Position numbers and translations under genes: made by a program
In this document: positions 1 to 9,359 of the stretch, one piece after another
How the letters are laid out: every line of letters begins with the position of its first letter
Position numbering within the stretch: the first letter of the stretch is position 1
Assembly: GCF_001579805.1 (NCBI RefSeq)
Contig: NZ_CP014546.1
Location: 1,736,001-1,800,000, forward strand
Length of the DNA stretch: 64,000 nt
Reading direction: 5' to 3'
Source: Pseudomonas azotoformans
GTDB taxonomy: Bacteria; Pseudomonadota; Gammaproteobacteria; Pseudomonadales; Pseudomonadaceae
The notes under the pieces: generated by a model
What the model saw: the letters and a program-made list of their open reading frames with translations, nothing else
Told to the model about the DNA's origin: nothing
Databases searched by the model: none

Positions 1-826
1 TCGTGGCAGTGCTGCATCGCGACGTATCCTGATCGGCCTTGGCTGGCTGGTGTTTGCGCTGTTTTTGCTGTTGCCGCTGTTTATCGTGGTGACCCAAGGC
101 CTGAAGAACGGCCTCGGCGCGTTTTTTACCGCGATCCTTGAGCCCGACGCGTTGTCGGCGCTGAAGCTCACGGTGATCGCCGTGGTGATTTCGGTGCCGC
201 TCAACCTGGTGTTCGGCGTCAGCGCCGCGTGGTGCGTGAGCAAGTACTCGTTCCGTGGCAAAAGCATCCTGGTGACGCTCATCGATTTGCCGTTCTCGGT
301 GTCGCCGGTGATCGCCGGCCTGGTCTATGTGCTGATGTTCGGCGCCCAGGGCTTCTTTGGCCCGTGGCTGCAGGACCATGACATCCAGATCGTATTCGCC
401 TTGCCCGGCATCGTGCTGGCAACCATCTTCGTCACCGTGCCCTTCGTGGCCCGTGAACTGATCCCGCTGATGCAGGAGCAGGGCACCCAGGAAGAAGAGG
501 CCGCGCGCCTGCTCGGTGCCAATGGCTGGCAGATGTTCTGGCATGTGACCGTGCCGAACATCAAATGGGGTTTGATCTACGGCGTGGTGCTGTGTACCGC
601 ACGGGCCATGGGTGAGTTCGGCGCGGTGTCGGTGGTGTCCGGCCACATTCGCGGCGTAACCAACACCCTGCCGCTGCACGTCGAGATTCTCTACAACGAA
701 TACAACCACGTTGCCGCGTTTGCGGTGGCGAGTCTGTTGCTGATCCTGGCGCTCTTCATCCTGCTGCTCAAGCAGTGGAGCGAGAACCGTATAAACCGCC
801 TGCGCGCCGGTGCGGCTGAGGAATAA
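1..826 (+). CDS. cysW: Sulfate/thiosulfate ABC transporter permease CysW (5' end outside window)
   Basis: Inner-membrane permease of the sulfate/thiosulfate importer; it pairs with CysT and is driven by CysA. The reading frame is open to the first base of the window, so the true start lies upstream; a GTG at 50 falls inside the first membrane segment and is not the start. About six hydrophobic segments are visible. The binding-protein-dependent permease loop (E-E-A-A-x-x-L-G-A at about bases 493-522) contacts the ATPase. The stop codon lies three bases before the cysA start, which indicates one operon. Family assignment rests on this linkage and on typical CysW sequence. Confidence 0.95.
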   Translation, partial: RGSAASRRILIGLGWLVFALFLLLPLFIVVTQGLKNGLGAFFTAILEPDALSALKLTVIAVVISVPLNLVFGVSAAWCVSKYSFRGKSILVTLIDLPFSVSPVIAGLVYVLMFGAQGFFGPWLQDHDIQIVFALPGIVLATIFVTVPFVARELIPLMQEQGTQEEEAARLLGANGWQMFWHVTVPNIKWGLIYGVVLCTARAMGEFGAVSVVSGHIRGVTNTLPLHVEILYNEYNHVAAFAVASLLLILALFILLLKQWSENRINRLRAGAAEE

Positions 827-829
827 TTC

Positions 830-1810
830 ATGTCGATCGAAGTCCGTAATGTCAGCAAGAACTTCAATGCCTTCAAGGCCCTGAACAGCATCAACCTGGA
901 CATCCAGAGTGGCGAGCTGGTGGCGTTGCTTGGCCCGTCCGGCTGCGGCAAGACCACCTTGCTGCGTATCATCGCCGGCCTGGAAACCCCGGATGACGGC
1001 AGCATCGTGTTCCACGGTGAAGACGTCTCCGGCCACGACGTGCGTGATCGCAACGTCGGCTTCGTGTTCCAGCACTACGCGTTGTTCCGCCACATGACCG
1101 TGTTCGACAACGTGGCGTTCGGCCTGCGCATGAAACCGAAGAACCAGCGCCCGAGCGAAAGCCAGATCGCGGTCAAGGTGCATGAGCTGTTGAACATGGT
1201 GCAGCTGGATTGGTTGTCGGATCGCTACCCGGAGCAGCTGTCAGGTGGCCAGCGCCAACGTATCGCCCTGGCCCGTGCCCTGGCGGTGGAACCTAAAGTG
1301 CTGCTGCTCGACGAACCCTTCGGCGCCCTCGACGCCAAGGTGCGTAAAGAATTGCGCCGCTGGCTGGCGCGTCTGCACGAAGACATCAACCTGACCTCGG
1401 TGTTCGTGACCCACGACCAGGAAGAGGCCATGGAAGTCGCTGACCGCATCGTGGTGATGAACAAGGGGGTGATTGAGCAGATCGGTTCACCGGGTGACGT
1501 CTACGAAAACCCGGCCAGCGATTTCGTTTATCACTTCCTGGGTGATTCGAACCGTTTGCACCTGGGCGAAGATAAACACGTGCTGTTCCGCCCGCATGAA
1601 GTGTCGTTGTCGCGGCATGAGCTGGAAGACCATCACGCGGCTGAAGTGCGTGATATTCGCCCGCTGGGTGCGACCACGCGTGTGACCTTGAAGGTCGAAG
1701 GCCAGAACGAACTGATCGAAGCCGAAGTGGTGAAAGACCACGATAGCCTGACCGGTCTGGCGCGCGGCGAGACGCTGTTCTTCAAGCCAAAGGTCTGGCA
1801 AAAAGCCTAA
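830..1810 (+). CDS. cysA: Sulfate/thiosulfate import ATP-binding protein CysA
   Basis: ATPase that powers sulfate and thiosulfate uptake through CysTW. The 326-residue protein has Walker A GPSGCGKT at residues 35-42, a Q-loop glutamine at 81, the ABC signature LSGGQ at 137-141, Walker B ending in DEP at about 161-163 and an H-loop VTHDQEE. A C-terminal domain of about 90 residues follows, as in the CysA/MalK type. The start lies three bases after the cysW stop. CysB control under sulfur limitation is known for the family; no site is visible inside the window because the operon promoter is upstream. A palindromic repeat follows the stop codon. Confidence 0.97.
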   Translation: MSIEVRNVSKNFNAFKALNSINLDIQSGELVALLGPSGCGKTTLLRIIAGLETPDDGSIVFHGEDVSGHDVRDRNVGFVFQHYALFRHMTVFDNVAFGLRMKPKNQRPSESQIAVKVHELLNMVQLDWLSDRYPEQLSGGQRQRIALARALAVEPKVLLLDEPFGALDAKVRKELRRWLARLHEDINLTSVFVTHDQEEAMEVADRIVVMNKGVIEQIGSPGDVYENPASDFVYHFLGDSNRLHLGEDKHVLFRPHEVSLSRHELEDHHAAEVRDIRPLGATTRVTLKVEGQNELIEAEVVKDHDSLTGLARGETLFFKPKVWQKA

Positions 1811-1831
1811 GCTTAAAAACACTGCATAACC

Positions 1832-1863
1832 CTGTGGGAGCTGGGCAAGCCCGGCTCCCACAG
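1832..1863. repeat. REP-like palindrome after cysA
   Basis: An inverted repeat with arms CTGTGGGAGC and GCTCCCACAG around a short loop. It lies between the cysA stop and the converging DUF962 gene. It resembles the REP elements common between Pseudomonas genes and could also stop transcription from both sides, although no T-run follows it. Confidence 0.7.
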
Positions 1864-1880
1864 TGGATCTTCATTAATCT

Positions 1881-2405
1881 TCAAACCGTGGCACGTTTTT
1901 CTCTTGCGGCCACCGGACCCGAACGCTCCTCGATCTGCTGCTTGAGGTCATGGCGCAACCCCAGCAAAAACGCCAACTCCGCCACCACAAACAACGGCCC
2001 GACGATCAGCCCCGACACATCATCCACAAACGCCGGTTTCCTGCCTTCGTAGTAATGCCCGACAAACTGAATCACCCAGCCCACCACAAACATGCCGATA
2101 CCGCTGCTCAGCCACACTAAAGTGCTCTGCGCCGCCAGCACATGCCCGGCCCACACCGACAAGCCCATCAACACCGTCATCAGCACGCCCAGCGCCAGTT
2201 CGAGTCGCAGGTAAAACCATGCCGAAAACAGCGCGAGCATAACGGCCGGTGAGATCCACACGCCACCTGCGGCCCACTCCGGGCGTGACAGCAGCACGGC
2301 CACCGCGACGACAATCAGCGGAATGCCGATAAAGTGGCTGGCAATATTGCGCGGGTCGCGGTGGTAGGCAGCGTATTGACTGAGGTGGTCGACGAGGCTT
2401 TTCAT
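1881..2405 (-). CDS. DUF962/Mpo1-like membrane protein
   Basis: A 174-residue integral membrane protein starting MKSLVDHLSQYAAYHRDP, typical of the DUF962 family (yeast YGL010w/Mpo1 relatives). Four to five hydrophobic segments are visible. The conserved histidines include H-x-x-x-x-R-N near residue 15-21, then S-H-F-x-G-I-P, and G-H-Y-Y-E-G in the second half. The yeast member is an iron-dependent dioxygenase acting on 2-hydroxy fatty acids; whether this bacterial homologue does the same is inference. The start was chosen because AGGAGGAA sits five bases upstream of this ATG; a longer upstream frame lacks a ribosome site. It converges on cysA. Confidence 0.85.
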   Translation of the reverse strand: MKSLVDHLSQYAAYHRDPRNIASHFIGIPLIVVAVAVLLSRPEWAAGGVWISPAVMLALFSAWFYLRLELALGVLMTVLMGLSVWAGHVLAAQSTLVWLSSGIGMFVVGWVIQFVGHYYEGRKPAFVDDVSGLIVGPLFVVAELAFLLGLRHDLKQQIEERSGPVAAREKRATV

Positions 2406-2488
2406 TGTTGTTCCTCCTGTAGGATGCTTGATCATGCCCTGTCACCCGGTGGCGAACTGTCAGCTGGGCGACAATCTTCGGAGTTCTC

Positions 2489-3175
2489 ATGGACGCAGAG
2501 CAATGGCACGCGCGGTTGGCCACCGGTCATTGGTTCAGCCGCCTGCCGGGACCTTTTCAGCATAGCTTGCTGGCCCATGCCCGGCTGCGGCAGCTTACGG
2601 CTGGGCAGTACCTGTTCAAACGGGGTGATCCGCCTTGTGGTTTGTATGCGGTACTCGACGGCAGCCTGCGGGTCAGTGCGGTGAATGAGCAGGGCAAAGA
2701 AGCCATCCTCAGCCTGGTCGAGTCGCCCTACTGGTTCGGTGAAATCAGCCTGTTCGACGGTCTGCCACGCACCCACGATGCCTGCGCCGTCGGGCCGTGC
2801 ACATTGTTGCAAGTGCCGCAGCAGGCGCTACTGAACATCCTGGATGAAAATCCCCGGTACTGGCGTGACCTGGCCTTGTTGATGAGCCAGAAATTGCGCC
2901 TGAGTTTTATCGGCCTCGAACAACTCAGCCTGATGCCGGCCTCGGTCAGGTTGGCCCATCGCTTGTTGATGATCGTCGAGGGCTACGGCGATATCGACCA
3001 TTCAAAACGCGTGCTGCAATTGCCCCAGGAAGACCTGGCGGCAATGTTGAGCCTGTCGCGTCAGACCACCAACGCCTTGCTCAAGGACCTGCAAGCCCAG
3101 GGCATCGTGCGTTTGGGGTACGGAGAGATCGAAATCCTCGACGCGCATCGGCTGCGGGAGGCGGGGCACACCTGA
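2489..3175 (+). CDS. Crp/Fnr family transcriptional regulator
   Basis: A 228-residue regulator with an N-terminal cyclic-nucleotide-type beta barrel (about residues 20-130; G-x-x-x-F-x-E-I-S-L-F-D-G is visible), a dimer helix and a C-terminal winged helix (about 170-210, Q-E-D-L-A-A-M-L-S-L-S-R-Q-T). It has no N-terminal cysteine cluster of the Fnr type, so oxygen sensing through an iron-sulfur cluster is not supported. The arginine/serine pair that binds cAMP in Crp is not clearly present, so the ligand is unknown. It is divergent from the DUF962 gene and followed by a receiver-only gene. Confidence 0.85.
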   Translation: MDAEQWHARLATGHWFSRLPGPFQHSLLAHARLRQLTAGQYLFKRGDPPCGLYAVLDGSLRVSAVNEQGKEAILSLVESPYWFGEISLFDGLPRTHDACAVGPCTLLQVPQQALLNILDENPRYWRDLALLMSQKLRLSFIGLEQLSLMPASVRLAHRLLMIVEGYGDIDHSKRVLQLPQEDLAAMLSLSRQTTNALLKDLQAQGIVRLGYGEIEILDAHRLREAGHT

Positions 3176-3213
3176 GGGTGTTAGCCTGCACGCCTGATCA
3201 ATCGAGGTGTGTT

Positions 3214-3579
3214 ATGCGCGTGCTGTTAGTGGAACATGAGTCCGACGAGGCACAGCGGATGGCCTGGGGCCTGAACGAAGCCGGTTACACCGTGGAAGTG
3301 GCGGCCAATGGCATGGTGGCGTTGCGGCTGGTGGAAAGCACCGAATACGACCTGGTGATCCTGGATGTGATGTTGCCGGGATTGAATGCCTGGAAGTTGC
3401 AGCAGGCGATTCGCTTGAAGGGCAAGACGCCGATGTTGTTCCTGACGACCCCTGGGGGTATTGAAGACCGCCTGCGTGGGTTGGAACTGCATGAGGAAGA
3501 CTATTTGCTCAAACCCTTCGAAGCCAAGGTTCTTGTTGTGCGGGTAAAGAAATTGTTGCGGCGTGATCGCGGGCGCTGA
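3214..3579 (+). CDS. Stand-alone response regulator receiver domain with altered acidic pocket
   Basis: A 121-residue single-domain receiver of the OmpR/CopR sequence type with no output domain. The likely phospho-acceptor is D51 in the D-V-M-L-P-G motif, the switch threonine is T78 or T79, and the conserved lysine is K100 in K-P-F. The usual pair of acidic residues after strand 1 reads E7-H8, so the second metal-binding acid is replaced by histidine. The ATG at 3214 is preferred over an upstream alternative because MRVLLVE is where the receiver fold begins. No kinase gene is adjacent. The stop is 16 bases from the converging AraC gene. Confidence 0.85.
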   Translation: MRVLLVEHESDEAQRMAWGLNEAGYTVEVAANGMVALRLVESTEYDLVILDVMLPGLNAWKLQQAIRLKGKTPMLFLTTPGGIEDRLRGLELHEEDYLLKPFEAKVLVVRVKKLLRRDRGR

Positions 3580-3595
3580 GTTGTTTGAGCGATCG

Positions 3596-4600
3596 CTATC
3601 GTAACCCATCCCTGAACTGCCCCGGCGTCATCCCCGTCCAGCGCTTGAACGCACGGTTAAAGCTGCTGGTATCTGCAAAACCGAGCAGATGGCTGATTTC
3701 CGCCAGTGAGCACTGCGGGTCCCGCAGGTGCAACAGCGCCAGGTTCTCACGGCACTCATTGAGCAGCGCATCAAATCGGCACCCCTCATCCGCCAGGTGC
3801 CGCTGCAAGCTGCGCAGGCTCAGGTGCAGCGCTTGGGCGACTCGCTCGGCGCTCGGTTCGCCGTCGGGCAACTGCGCTTCAATCACGCGGCGTACCTTGC
3901 GCTCCCAGGTCAGCGGTTGCAGTTGGGCGAGGGTGCGCTTGAGCACGGTTTCGTTATGTTCGGCCAGTTCGGGGTTGGCATCGTCCAGGTGGCTGTCGAA
4001 ATCCTGCGCGGCGAACTCCAGGCGGTCCTCCTCCGCGCCGAAAAACACCGGCGCGCGAAATACTGTGTGCCATGGCTTGGGATCGGCCGGTTCCGGCCTT
4101 CGCAGGTACACCGCCAGCGGCGCGTATTCGCGCCCCAGGCGATTGCGGCAGGTACGCACATAGATCGCCGCAAACGCATCGATGGCCTCGAACGCCGGTG
4201 CCGGACTCTGGGCCGGTCGCAGCAAGCGAAAGCGGTAACGTTCTCCCTCCCGACTCAGTTCCAGCGTCAAAGCATCACTGACCACCTGGTGATAACGCAC
4301 GATGCGCTCGAACACTTCCCGCAAGCTGCCACTGGCCACCAGCGCATAACCCAGCGCATGAAAGGTGGTGGGGCTGACAAATCGCGACACCCGCAGCCCA
4401 ATCGCCGGATCACCACTGGCCTGCACCGCCAATTCCCACAGACGCGTGGTGGCCGACAGCGGGTAGCGGGCGTTGGGATCGTCCATCTGCTGCGGGTCGA
4501 GCCCGGCTTGCTGGCACAACGCGGCGCTGTCGAGGCCCAAGGCATCGAGCTGCTTGCGCAGGGCGCGGGTCCAGCTGGCGAGGGAAGTGGGTTCGGTCAT
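3596..4600 (-). CDS. AraC family transcriptional regulator (OruR/ArgR-like layout)
   Basis: A 334-residue regulator with an N-terminal ligand domain of the Arabinose_bd type (about residues 20-200) and a C-terminal AraC double helix-turn-helix (about 235-332). The last helix ends in the family signature F-x-R-A-F-K-R-W-T-G-M-T-P-G-Q-F-R. It is divergent from the desaturase gene, 101 bases away. By the usual pattern for this family it may regulate the desaturase, but this is inference; no operator was identified. Confidence 0.9.
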   Translation of the reverse strand: MTEPTSLASWTRALRKQLDALGLDSAALCQQAGLDPQQMDDPNARYPLSATTRLWELAVQASGDPAIGLRVSRFVSPTTFHALGYALVASGSLREVFERIVRYHQVVSDALTLELSREGERYRFRLLRPAQSPAPAFEAIDAFAAIYVRTCRNRLGREYAPLAVYLRRPEPADPKPWHTVFRAPVFFGAEEDRLEFAAQDFDSHLDDANPELAEHNETVLKRTLAQLQPLTWERKVRRVIEAQLPDGEPSAERVAQALHLSLRSLQRHLADEGCRFDALLNECRENLALLHLRDPQCSLAEISHLLGFADTSSFNRAFKRWTGMTPGQFRDGLR

Positions 4601-4701
4601 GACGATTGGCGCTTGCGGTCAACAGGTTGGCGTCCGGGGCTAGCGTCCTGCCAGATCGCTTGGGGCAGGATGGGCGCATCAATACACAAGAGGATGGGAG
4701 C

Positions 4702-5796
4702 ATGGACGGTACTTCTGCAAGTCCCCAACAGATGAACGCACAACAGCGCTCGGCGCATATCCGTGAAGTGGTGCTGGCCGAAGGCGTGCGCCTGCGCCAG
4801 CAACACCCTTGGTTGCTGCATCAGGATGCGTTGGGCGCGGGCATCCTGGCGTTTGCGCTGCTCGGCATGCTGGGCTCGGCGGCGCTCTATATCACGGGCC
4901 ATATGGCCTGGTGGGTGTGCTTGTTGCTGAACGCGTTCCTGGCTTCACTGACCCATGAGTTGGAACACGACCTGATCCACAGCATGTATTTTCGCAAGCA
5001 GCGTCTGCCCCACAACCTGATGATGGGCCTGGTGTGGCTGGCGCGGCCGAGTACGATCAACCCGTGGGTGCGCCGCCACCTGCACCTCAACCATCACAAG
5101 GTCTCCGGCACCGAGACCGATATGGAAGAGCGCGCCATCACCAACGGTGAGCCCTGGGGCTTTGCGCGGTTGTTGATGGTGGGGGATAACGTCATGTCGG
5201 CCTTCATCCGCATCCTGCGGGCCAAGACCTGGAAGCATAAACTGGCGATCCTCAAGCGCTCGCTGCTGGTGTACGCGCCGCTGGCGCTGCTGCATTGGGG
5301 CGCGTGGTATGTGTTCCTCGGTTTTCATGCTGCCAATGGCGTCGCCAGTCTGTTCGGTGCGCCCATCGTGTGGTCTGCCGGCACCTTGCAGATGATGCAA
5401 GTGATCGATATCGCCGCCGTGGTGATCATCGGCCCTAACGTATTGCGCACCTTTTGCCTGCACTTTGTCAGCTCCAACATGCACTACTACGGCGATGTGG
5501 AACTGGGCAACGTGATCCAGCAGACCCAGGTATTGAACCCCTGGTGGATGTGGCCGCTGCAGGCGTTCTGCTTTAACTTCGGCAGTACCCACGGCATCCA
5601 CCATTTTGTGGTGAAGGAACCGTTTTACATCCGTCAGATGACCGCCAGGGTGGCCCACAAGGTGATGGCTGAGATGGGCGTGCGGTTCAATGATTTCGGG
5701 ACGTTTGCGCGGGCCAATCGGCTGGGTTTTCCACCGCCAGCAGGGTTTCGATCAGCGCCTTCGCCGCAGGCGACAAACGCACCCCAGCGCGGCTGA
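4702..5796 (+). CDS. Fatty acid desaturase (di-iron membrane enzyme)
   Basis: A 364-residue membrane desaturase. Three histidine boxes that hold the di-iron centre are visible: H85-x3-H89 (with H93), H126/H128/H131-H132 and H297-x2-H300-H301. Hydrophobic stretches lie at about 45-80, 190-210 and 235-255. The ATG at 4702 was chosen because a purine-rich GAGGATGGGAG precedes it; the upstream frame runs back into the intergenic region. The last 36 codons (5687-5796) overlap the end of the converging LysR gene, and the C-terminal tail (rich in P, A and Q) looks unlike the enzyme core, so the original stop may have been lost. Confidence 0.9.
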   Translation: MDGTSASPQQMNAQQRSAHIREVVLAEGVRLRQQHPWLLHQDALGAGILAFALLGMLGSAALYITGHMAWWVCLLLNAFLASLTHELEHDLIHSMYFRKQRLPHNLMMGLVWLARPSTINPWVRRHLHLNHHKVSGTETDMEERAITNGEPWGFARLLMVGDNVMSAFIRILRAKTWKHKLAILKRSLLVYAPLALLHWGAWYVFLGFHAANGVASLFGAPIVWSAGTLQMMQVIDIAAVVIIGPNVLRTFCLHFVSSNMHYYGDVELGNVIQQTQVLNPWWMWPLQAFCFNFGSTHGIHHFVVKEPFYIRQMTARVAHKVMAEMGVRFNDFGTFARANRLGFPPPAGFRSAPSPQATNAPQRG

Positions 5797-6622
5797 TCAC
5801 CCCGCAACGGTTGCTGAGGCTGTCAAGCGCGTGGGGCAGATTGCGCCAATGCAGCGCCTGCAATTGGCCGCTGGCGAATGCGTCGACGAAGGCTTCCTCG
5901 GCACCCAGGCCGATGGCGTCGGATTGCTTCACGATGGTGGCCAATGCGGCAAATTGTTCAAGCTCTATGGCGGGCGCAAAGTCGATGCGCCCACTGAGGT
6001 TGGCCAGCAGTTTGCGAATGCCAGGCGCAATCAGTGGCGTGGCCAGCGGGTAGCCGAACAGGTCGTTGGTGGAGAGGCTGTCCTTGGCCAGCAGCGGGTG
6101 CCCGGCGCGGCAGAAAAACACGCTGCGCCGAGGCGTCAGGGCCTGGGTCTGGAAGTTCGGGTCAGCCTCAAAGTGACGCACGTCGGCGATAAAGAACTCG
6201 ATCTCTTCACGGTTCAGGCTGCGCCCGAGTTTCTCCCAGTTATCCACCTGCAAGGCAGTGCGCACCTTGGGATAGGTGGAGACAAAGCGTGCCATCGCCT
6301 GGGGCACCAGGTTCACGGCGGCCACGGCGTCGCTGCCCAAGCGCACTTCGCCCGCATCGAGTTTGGTCATGCGCGTGACTTCATGGCTCAGCAACGCCGC
6401 GCCTTGCACCAGGCTCAATGCGTGTTGCAGCACCACCTGGCCTTCGGGGGTGGGACGCAGGTCTTTGTTCGCGCGGTCCACCAACACGCAGCCGAACTCC
6501 TGTTCCAGGCCCTGGATGCTGCGGCTGAACGCCGGCTGCGTGATGCCCATGGCATCCGCCGCGCGCACGAAACTGCGGTGCTCGTTGAGCGCGATGAAGT
6601 AGCGCAGTTGGCGAAGGTCCAT
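5687..6622 (-). CDS. LysR family transcriptional regulator
   Basis: A 311-residue LysR protein. The helix-turn-helix lies at residues 1-60 (starting MDLRQLRYFIALNEH, with A-F-S-R-S-I-Q-G-L-E-Q-E-F) and the substrate-binding domain at about 90-300. Its 3' end overlaps the tail of the converging desaturase gene by 110 bases. The upstream region (6623-6719) contains a TTATTCC word at 6670-6676. The target is unknown; the neighbouring desaturase or the MFS gene are candidates by position only. Confidence 0.9.
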   Translation of the reverse strand: MDLRQLRYFIALNEHRSFVRAADAMGITQPAFSRSIQGLEQEFGCVLVDRANKDLRPTPEGQVVLQHALSLVQGAALLSHEVTRMTKLDAGEVRLGSDAVAAVNLVPQAMARFVSTYPKVRTALQVDNWEKLGRSLNREEIEFFIADVRHFEADPNFQTQALTPRRSVFFCRAGHPLLAKDSLSTNDLFGYPLATPLIAPGIRKLLANLSGRIDFAPAIELEQFAALATIVKQSDAIGLGAEEAFVDAFASGQLQALHWRNLPHALDSLSNRCGVISRAGVRLSPAAKALIETLLAVENPADWPAQTSRNH

Positions 6623-6719
6623 GGTATGCCCGGCATCCTTTGGGGGAACCGGGATTTTAAGGGGGTTGCTTATTCCGTCAATTAAGCATTCTTGTTTTAT
6701 CTAGATCTTAAATGCATAT

Positions 6720-7889
6720 CTATAGAGCGGGCGCCGTGCGGTAAGTGGCGGGGCTGAATACCCGGGTCACCACCAGCATCGCCACCGCTGTCACCGTCAG
6801 CACCACCCAGGCACTGATAAAACTGCCGGTGAGTTCACGCAGCCAACCGGTCAGCCACGGCGAAATCGCATTGATCAAAAAGCCCACGCCCTGCACGAAC
6901 GCCGCCAGTTGCCCGGCTTGGCGCGGGTCGCGGTGGTGGTCGAGGGTCAGCAGCAGGCTCAGGGCAAAACACGCGCCCAGGCCGAAGCCACACAGCGCCA
7001 CCCACAGATGGGGAAACTGCAACGGCGCCATCAGCAGGCCGAGATAGCCAATGGTTTGGGCCAGCAGGCTGATCCACAGCAGTGGCCGCCGATCAATCCC
7101 TCGTTGCGCCAGCACGGGCATCAACAGCGCGGCGATTACCTGGAAGATGGTCATGAAGGCCAGCAACGAGCCACTGGGCAACACATCCCATCCCAGTTGC
7201 TGGTAGTAGGCCGGCAGCCACGCAACCATGCTCATGTAGCCGCAATTTACCAGGCCGAAATACAGCGCCAGCAGCCAGGCGCGGCGATTGCGCAGGCCCT
7301 TGAAGGCGGGGATGACGTTCGCGCTTTTTGCCGCGCCCAGTGGCAACCAGGCCCACAACAGCAGCGCGGCCAAGGCCGGCAGCAACCACACACCGAGCCC
7401 GGCTTCCCACCGCTGAAAATGCGTGGCCACCACTGGGCTGATCAGCGCCGCCAGCCCACCACCGGCCATTAGCGAGGCAGAGTAAACCCCCATCGCCACC
7501 GGCACGCGGTGATGAAATTCGCGCTTGATCATCGCTGGCACCAACGCCTGGATCAACGCGACACCGGCGCCACCGAGCAACGCGGTCACCAGCAGCGTCG
7601 AACCCTGGCCCATCAGCCAGCGGGCCAGGCACGCCAGCAGGATCATCATCAAGCCCAGGGCAATGCCACGGCGTTCACCCAGTTGCGCTTCAACCCGCAC
7701 GCCCACCAGCGCCACCAGGCCCATGCACACCACGGGCAGGCTGGTGAGCAGGGCGCTGCTCTGGAAGCTCAAGCCGGTGGCCAGGCGAATCTCACCGAGC
7801 AACGGGCTGATGGAGCTGAGGATCGGCCGCAGGTTGAGGCCCAGGACCACCAACAGGCCCCAGCCAGCGAGGGATTTATTCAGGGGCAT
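6720..7889 (-). CDS. MFS transporter, CynX/NimT family
   Basis: A 389-residue major facilitator protein with about 12 hydrophobic segments. The N-terminal motif N-L-R-P-x-x-x-S-I-S-P-L and the region G-x-G-V-A-L-I-Q-A-L-V-P-A match the CynX/NimT (cyanate and 2-nitroimidazole) branch. The substrate cannot be read from sequence. Its first codons overlap the last 14 bases of the deaminase gene, so the two are co-transcribed, which suggests a purine- or pyrimidine-like or other amine substrate. The protein is of ordinary family length. Confidence 0.88.
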   Translation of the reverse strand: MPLNKSLAGWGLLVVLGLNLRPILSSISPLLGEIRLATGLSFQSSALLTSLPVVCMGLVALVGVRVEAQLGERRGIALGLMMILLACLARWLMGQGSTLLVTALLGGAGVALIQALVPAMIKREFHHRVPVAMGVYSASLMAGGGLAALISPVVATHFQRWEAGLGVWLLPALAALLLWAWLPLGAAKSANVIPAFKGLRNRRAWLLALYFGLVNCGYMSMVAWLPAYYQQLGWDVLPSGSLLAFMTIFQVIAALLMPVLAQRGIDRRPLLWISLLAQTIGYLGLLMAPLQFPHLWVALCGFGLGACFALSLLLTLDHHRDPRQAGQLAAFVQGVGFLINAISPWLTGWLRELTGSFISAWVVLTVTAVAMLVVTRVFSPATYRTAPAL

Positions 7890-8337
7890 GCAGGTTTTTC
7901 CAGTGCTGGTACAGCGTGGTCATGGCCGCATCCGGCAGATGCTGGATCGGCAGGCGCTGCTCGCTCACTGGCAGGCCCACCTGCTGCCCGATCGCCGCTG
8001 TCGACAGGCCAAAGGGCTCGGCCATTTCGTTGCTGGCGGCAAACACCACCCGTTCCACACCGCACAGATACATGGCGCTCAGGCACATCGGGCAGGGTTG
8101 GCCGCTGGCGTAGATCACGCAGCCATCCAGGCGCGTGCCGAGTTGCTGGCTGGCAGCGCGGATCGCCAACAATTCGGCGTGGGCGGTAGGGTCCTGGGTC
8201 AGATGGATTTCATTCACCGCTTCAACCAGCACTTCGCCGCCTTGCGTCAACACCGCGCCAAACGGTCGGCCACCCTGGGCGACGTTGGTCTGGGCAAGTT
8301 GGATCGCGCGTTGCAGGTGCTGGTGATCGTCGGTCAT
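7876..8337 (-). CDS. Nucleoside/guanine deaminase-like zinc enzyme
   Basis: A 153-residue protein of the cytidine/deoxycytidylate deaminase fold. The zinc site is H53-A-E55 with the catalytic glutamate, and P-C82-P-M-C85. Members of this group act as guanine deaminases or other nucleobase deaminases; TadA is longer at the tRNA-binding end and is normally encoded elsewhere. The start at 8337 is preceded by GGAGGG at the correct spacing, whereas a start six codons upstream would lie inside that site. It forms an operon with the MFS gene and is divergent from a LysR gene that probably controls it. Confidence 0.88.
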   Translation of the reverse strand: MTDDHQHLQRAIQLAQTNVAQGGRPFGAVLTQGGEVLVEAVNEIHLTQDPTAHAELLAIRAASQQLGTRLDGCVIYASGQPCPMCLSAMYLCGVERVVFAASNEMAEPFGLSTAAIGQQVGLPVSEQRLPIQHLPDAAMTTLYQHWKNLHAPE

Positions 8338-8445
8338 GGAAATCCCTCCGGGCATGATTGGAGGGTGAAGTATGGGTAGCCGTCAGAGTATTCTGAAATT
8401 AAATATAACCATGCCAACCAGTGGCAAATGGAATGGTAAGCGCCC

Positions 8446-9297
8446 ATGTTCGATCCCGTATTATTGCGCAGCTTTGTCGCCGTCGTGGATTGCGGCAATT
8501 TCACCCGCGCCGCCGAGCGTCTGCACCTGACCCAATCCACGGTCAGCCAGCAGATCCGCCGATTGGAAGAGGCGGTGGCATGTCAGTTGCTGGACCGCGA
8601 TCAGCGCCGCGTGGTCGCTACGGCGGAAGGCGAGCGCTTGCTGGCCTATGCGCGGCGCATCCTGGCGCTGCATGAAGAAGCCGCCGATGTGTTGATCAGC
8701 CAGCAAAGCGACGGCGTGTTGCGCCTGGGTGTGCCGGAGGACTTTGCATCCGAACGCCTCATGCCGCTGCTCTCGGCCTTTGTACTGGCGTTTCCAAGGG
8801 TGCGTCTGGAAGTCACCAGCGGCCTGGGCCCCGAGTTGCAGCGCCAGTACCGCAGCGGAGAGTTCGACGTGTTGTTGGTCAAGCAGATGGGCGACAGCGA
8901 CGACTGCCTGGCCTCATGGCCGGAGCCCTTGTGCTGGGTGGACAGCCGCAGCACGCCGTCCCTGGGGCGCGATCCTCTGCCGTTGGTGGCATTTCCCGTA
9001 GGCGGCCTGTACCGCAATGAAATGCTGCAACACTTGGAAGTGGGCGGCTGGCGCTGGCGCATCGGGTACTCCAGCGCGAGCCTGGCGAGTGTGTGTTCGG
9101 CGGTGGCGGCGGGGTTGGGCATCAGTTTGTTACCCCGTCGCGTCGTACAGGCAGGGCATAGCGTGCTGGGCCCGGACAGCGGCTTGCCCAGGGTGCAGGG
9201 CGTGCGTCTGGCGTTGTATGGCCGCAGTGGCTTGGGCGCGGCTGGGCAAAGCCTACAACGCCAATTGCTTGATTTGTGTGCAAACAGCCCTGCCTGA
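8446..9297 (+). CDS. LysR family transcriptional regulator
   Basis: A 283-residue LysR regulator. The N-terminal helix-turn-helix (F-T-R-A-A-E-R-L-H-L-T-Q-S-T-V-S-Q-Q-I-R-R-L-E) is at residues 18-40, followed by a type 2 periplasmic-binding-like effector domain. It is divergent from the deaminase-MFS operon with 108 bases between starts, the usual LysR arrangement, so it probably controls that operon. The intergenic stretch 8390-8420 is AT-rich. Confidence 0.9.
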   Translation: MFDPVLLRSFVAVVDCGNFTRAAERLHLTQSTVSQQIRRLEEAVACQLLDRDQRRVVATAEGERLLAYARRILALHEEAADVLISQQSDGVLRLGVPEDFASERLMPLLSAFVLAFPRVRLEVTSGLGPELQRQYRSGEFDVLLVKQMGDSDDCLASWPEPLCWVDSRSTPSLGRDPLPLVAFPVGGLYRNEMLQHLEVGGWRWRIGYSSASLASVCSAVAAGLGISLLPRRVVQAGHSVLGPDSGLPRVQGVRLALYGRSGLGAAGQSLQRQLLDLCANSPA

Positions 9298-9359
9298 TCA
9301 ATGCCTTTACTGAATATTTCTTATGCCTGAAAGGCATTCAAAAACAACGCCTTTGCGCC

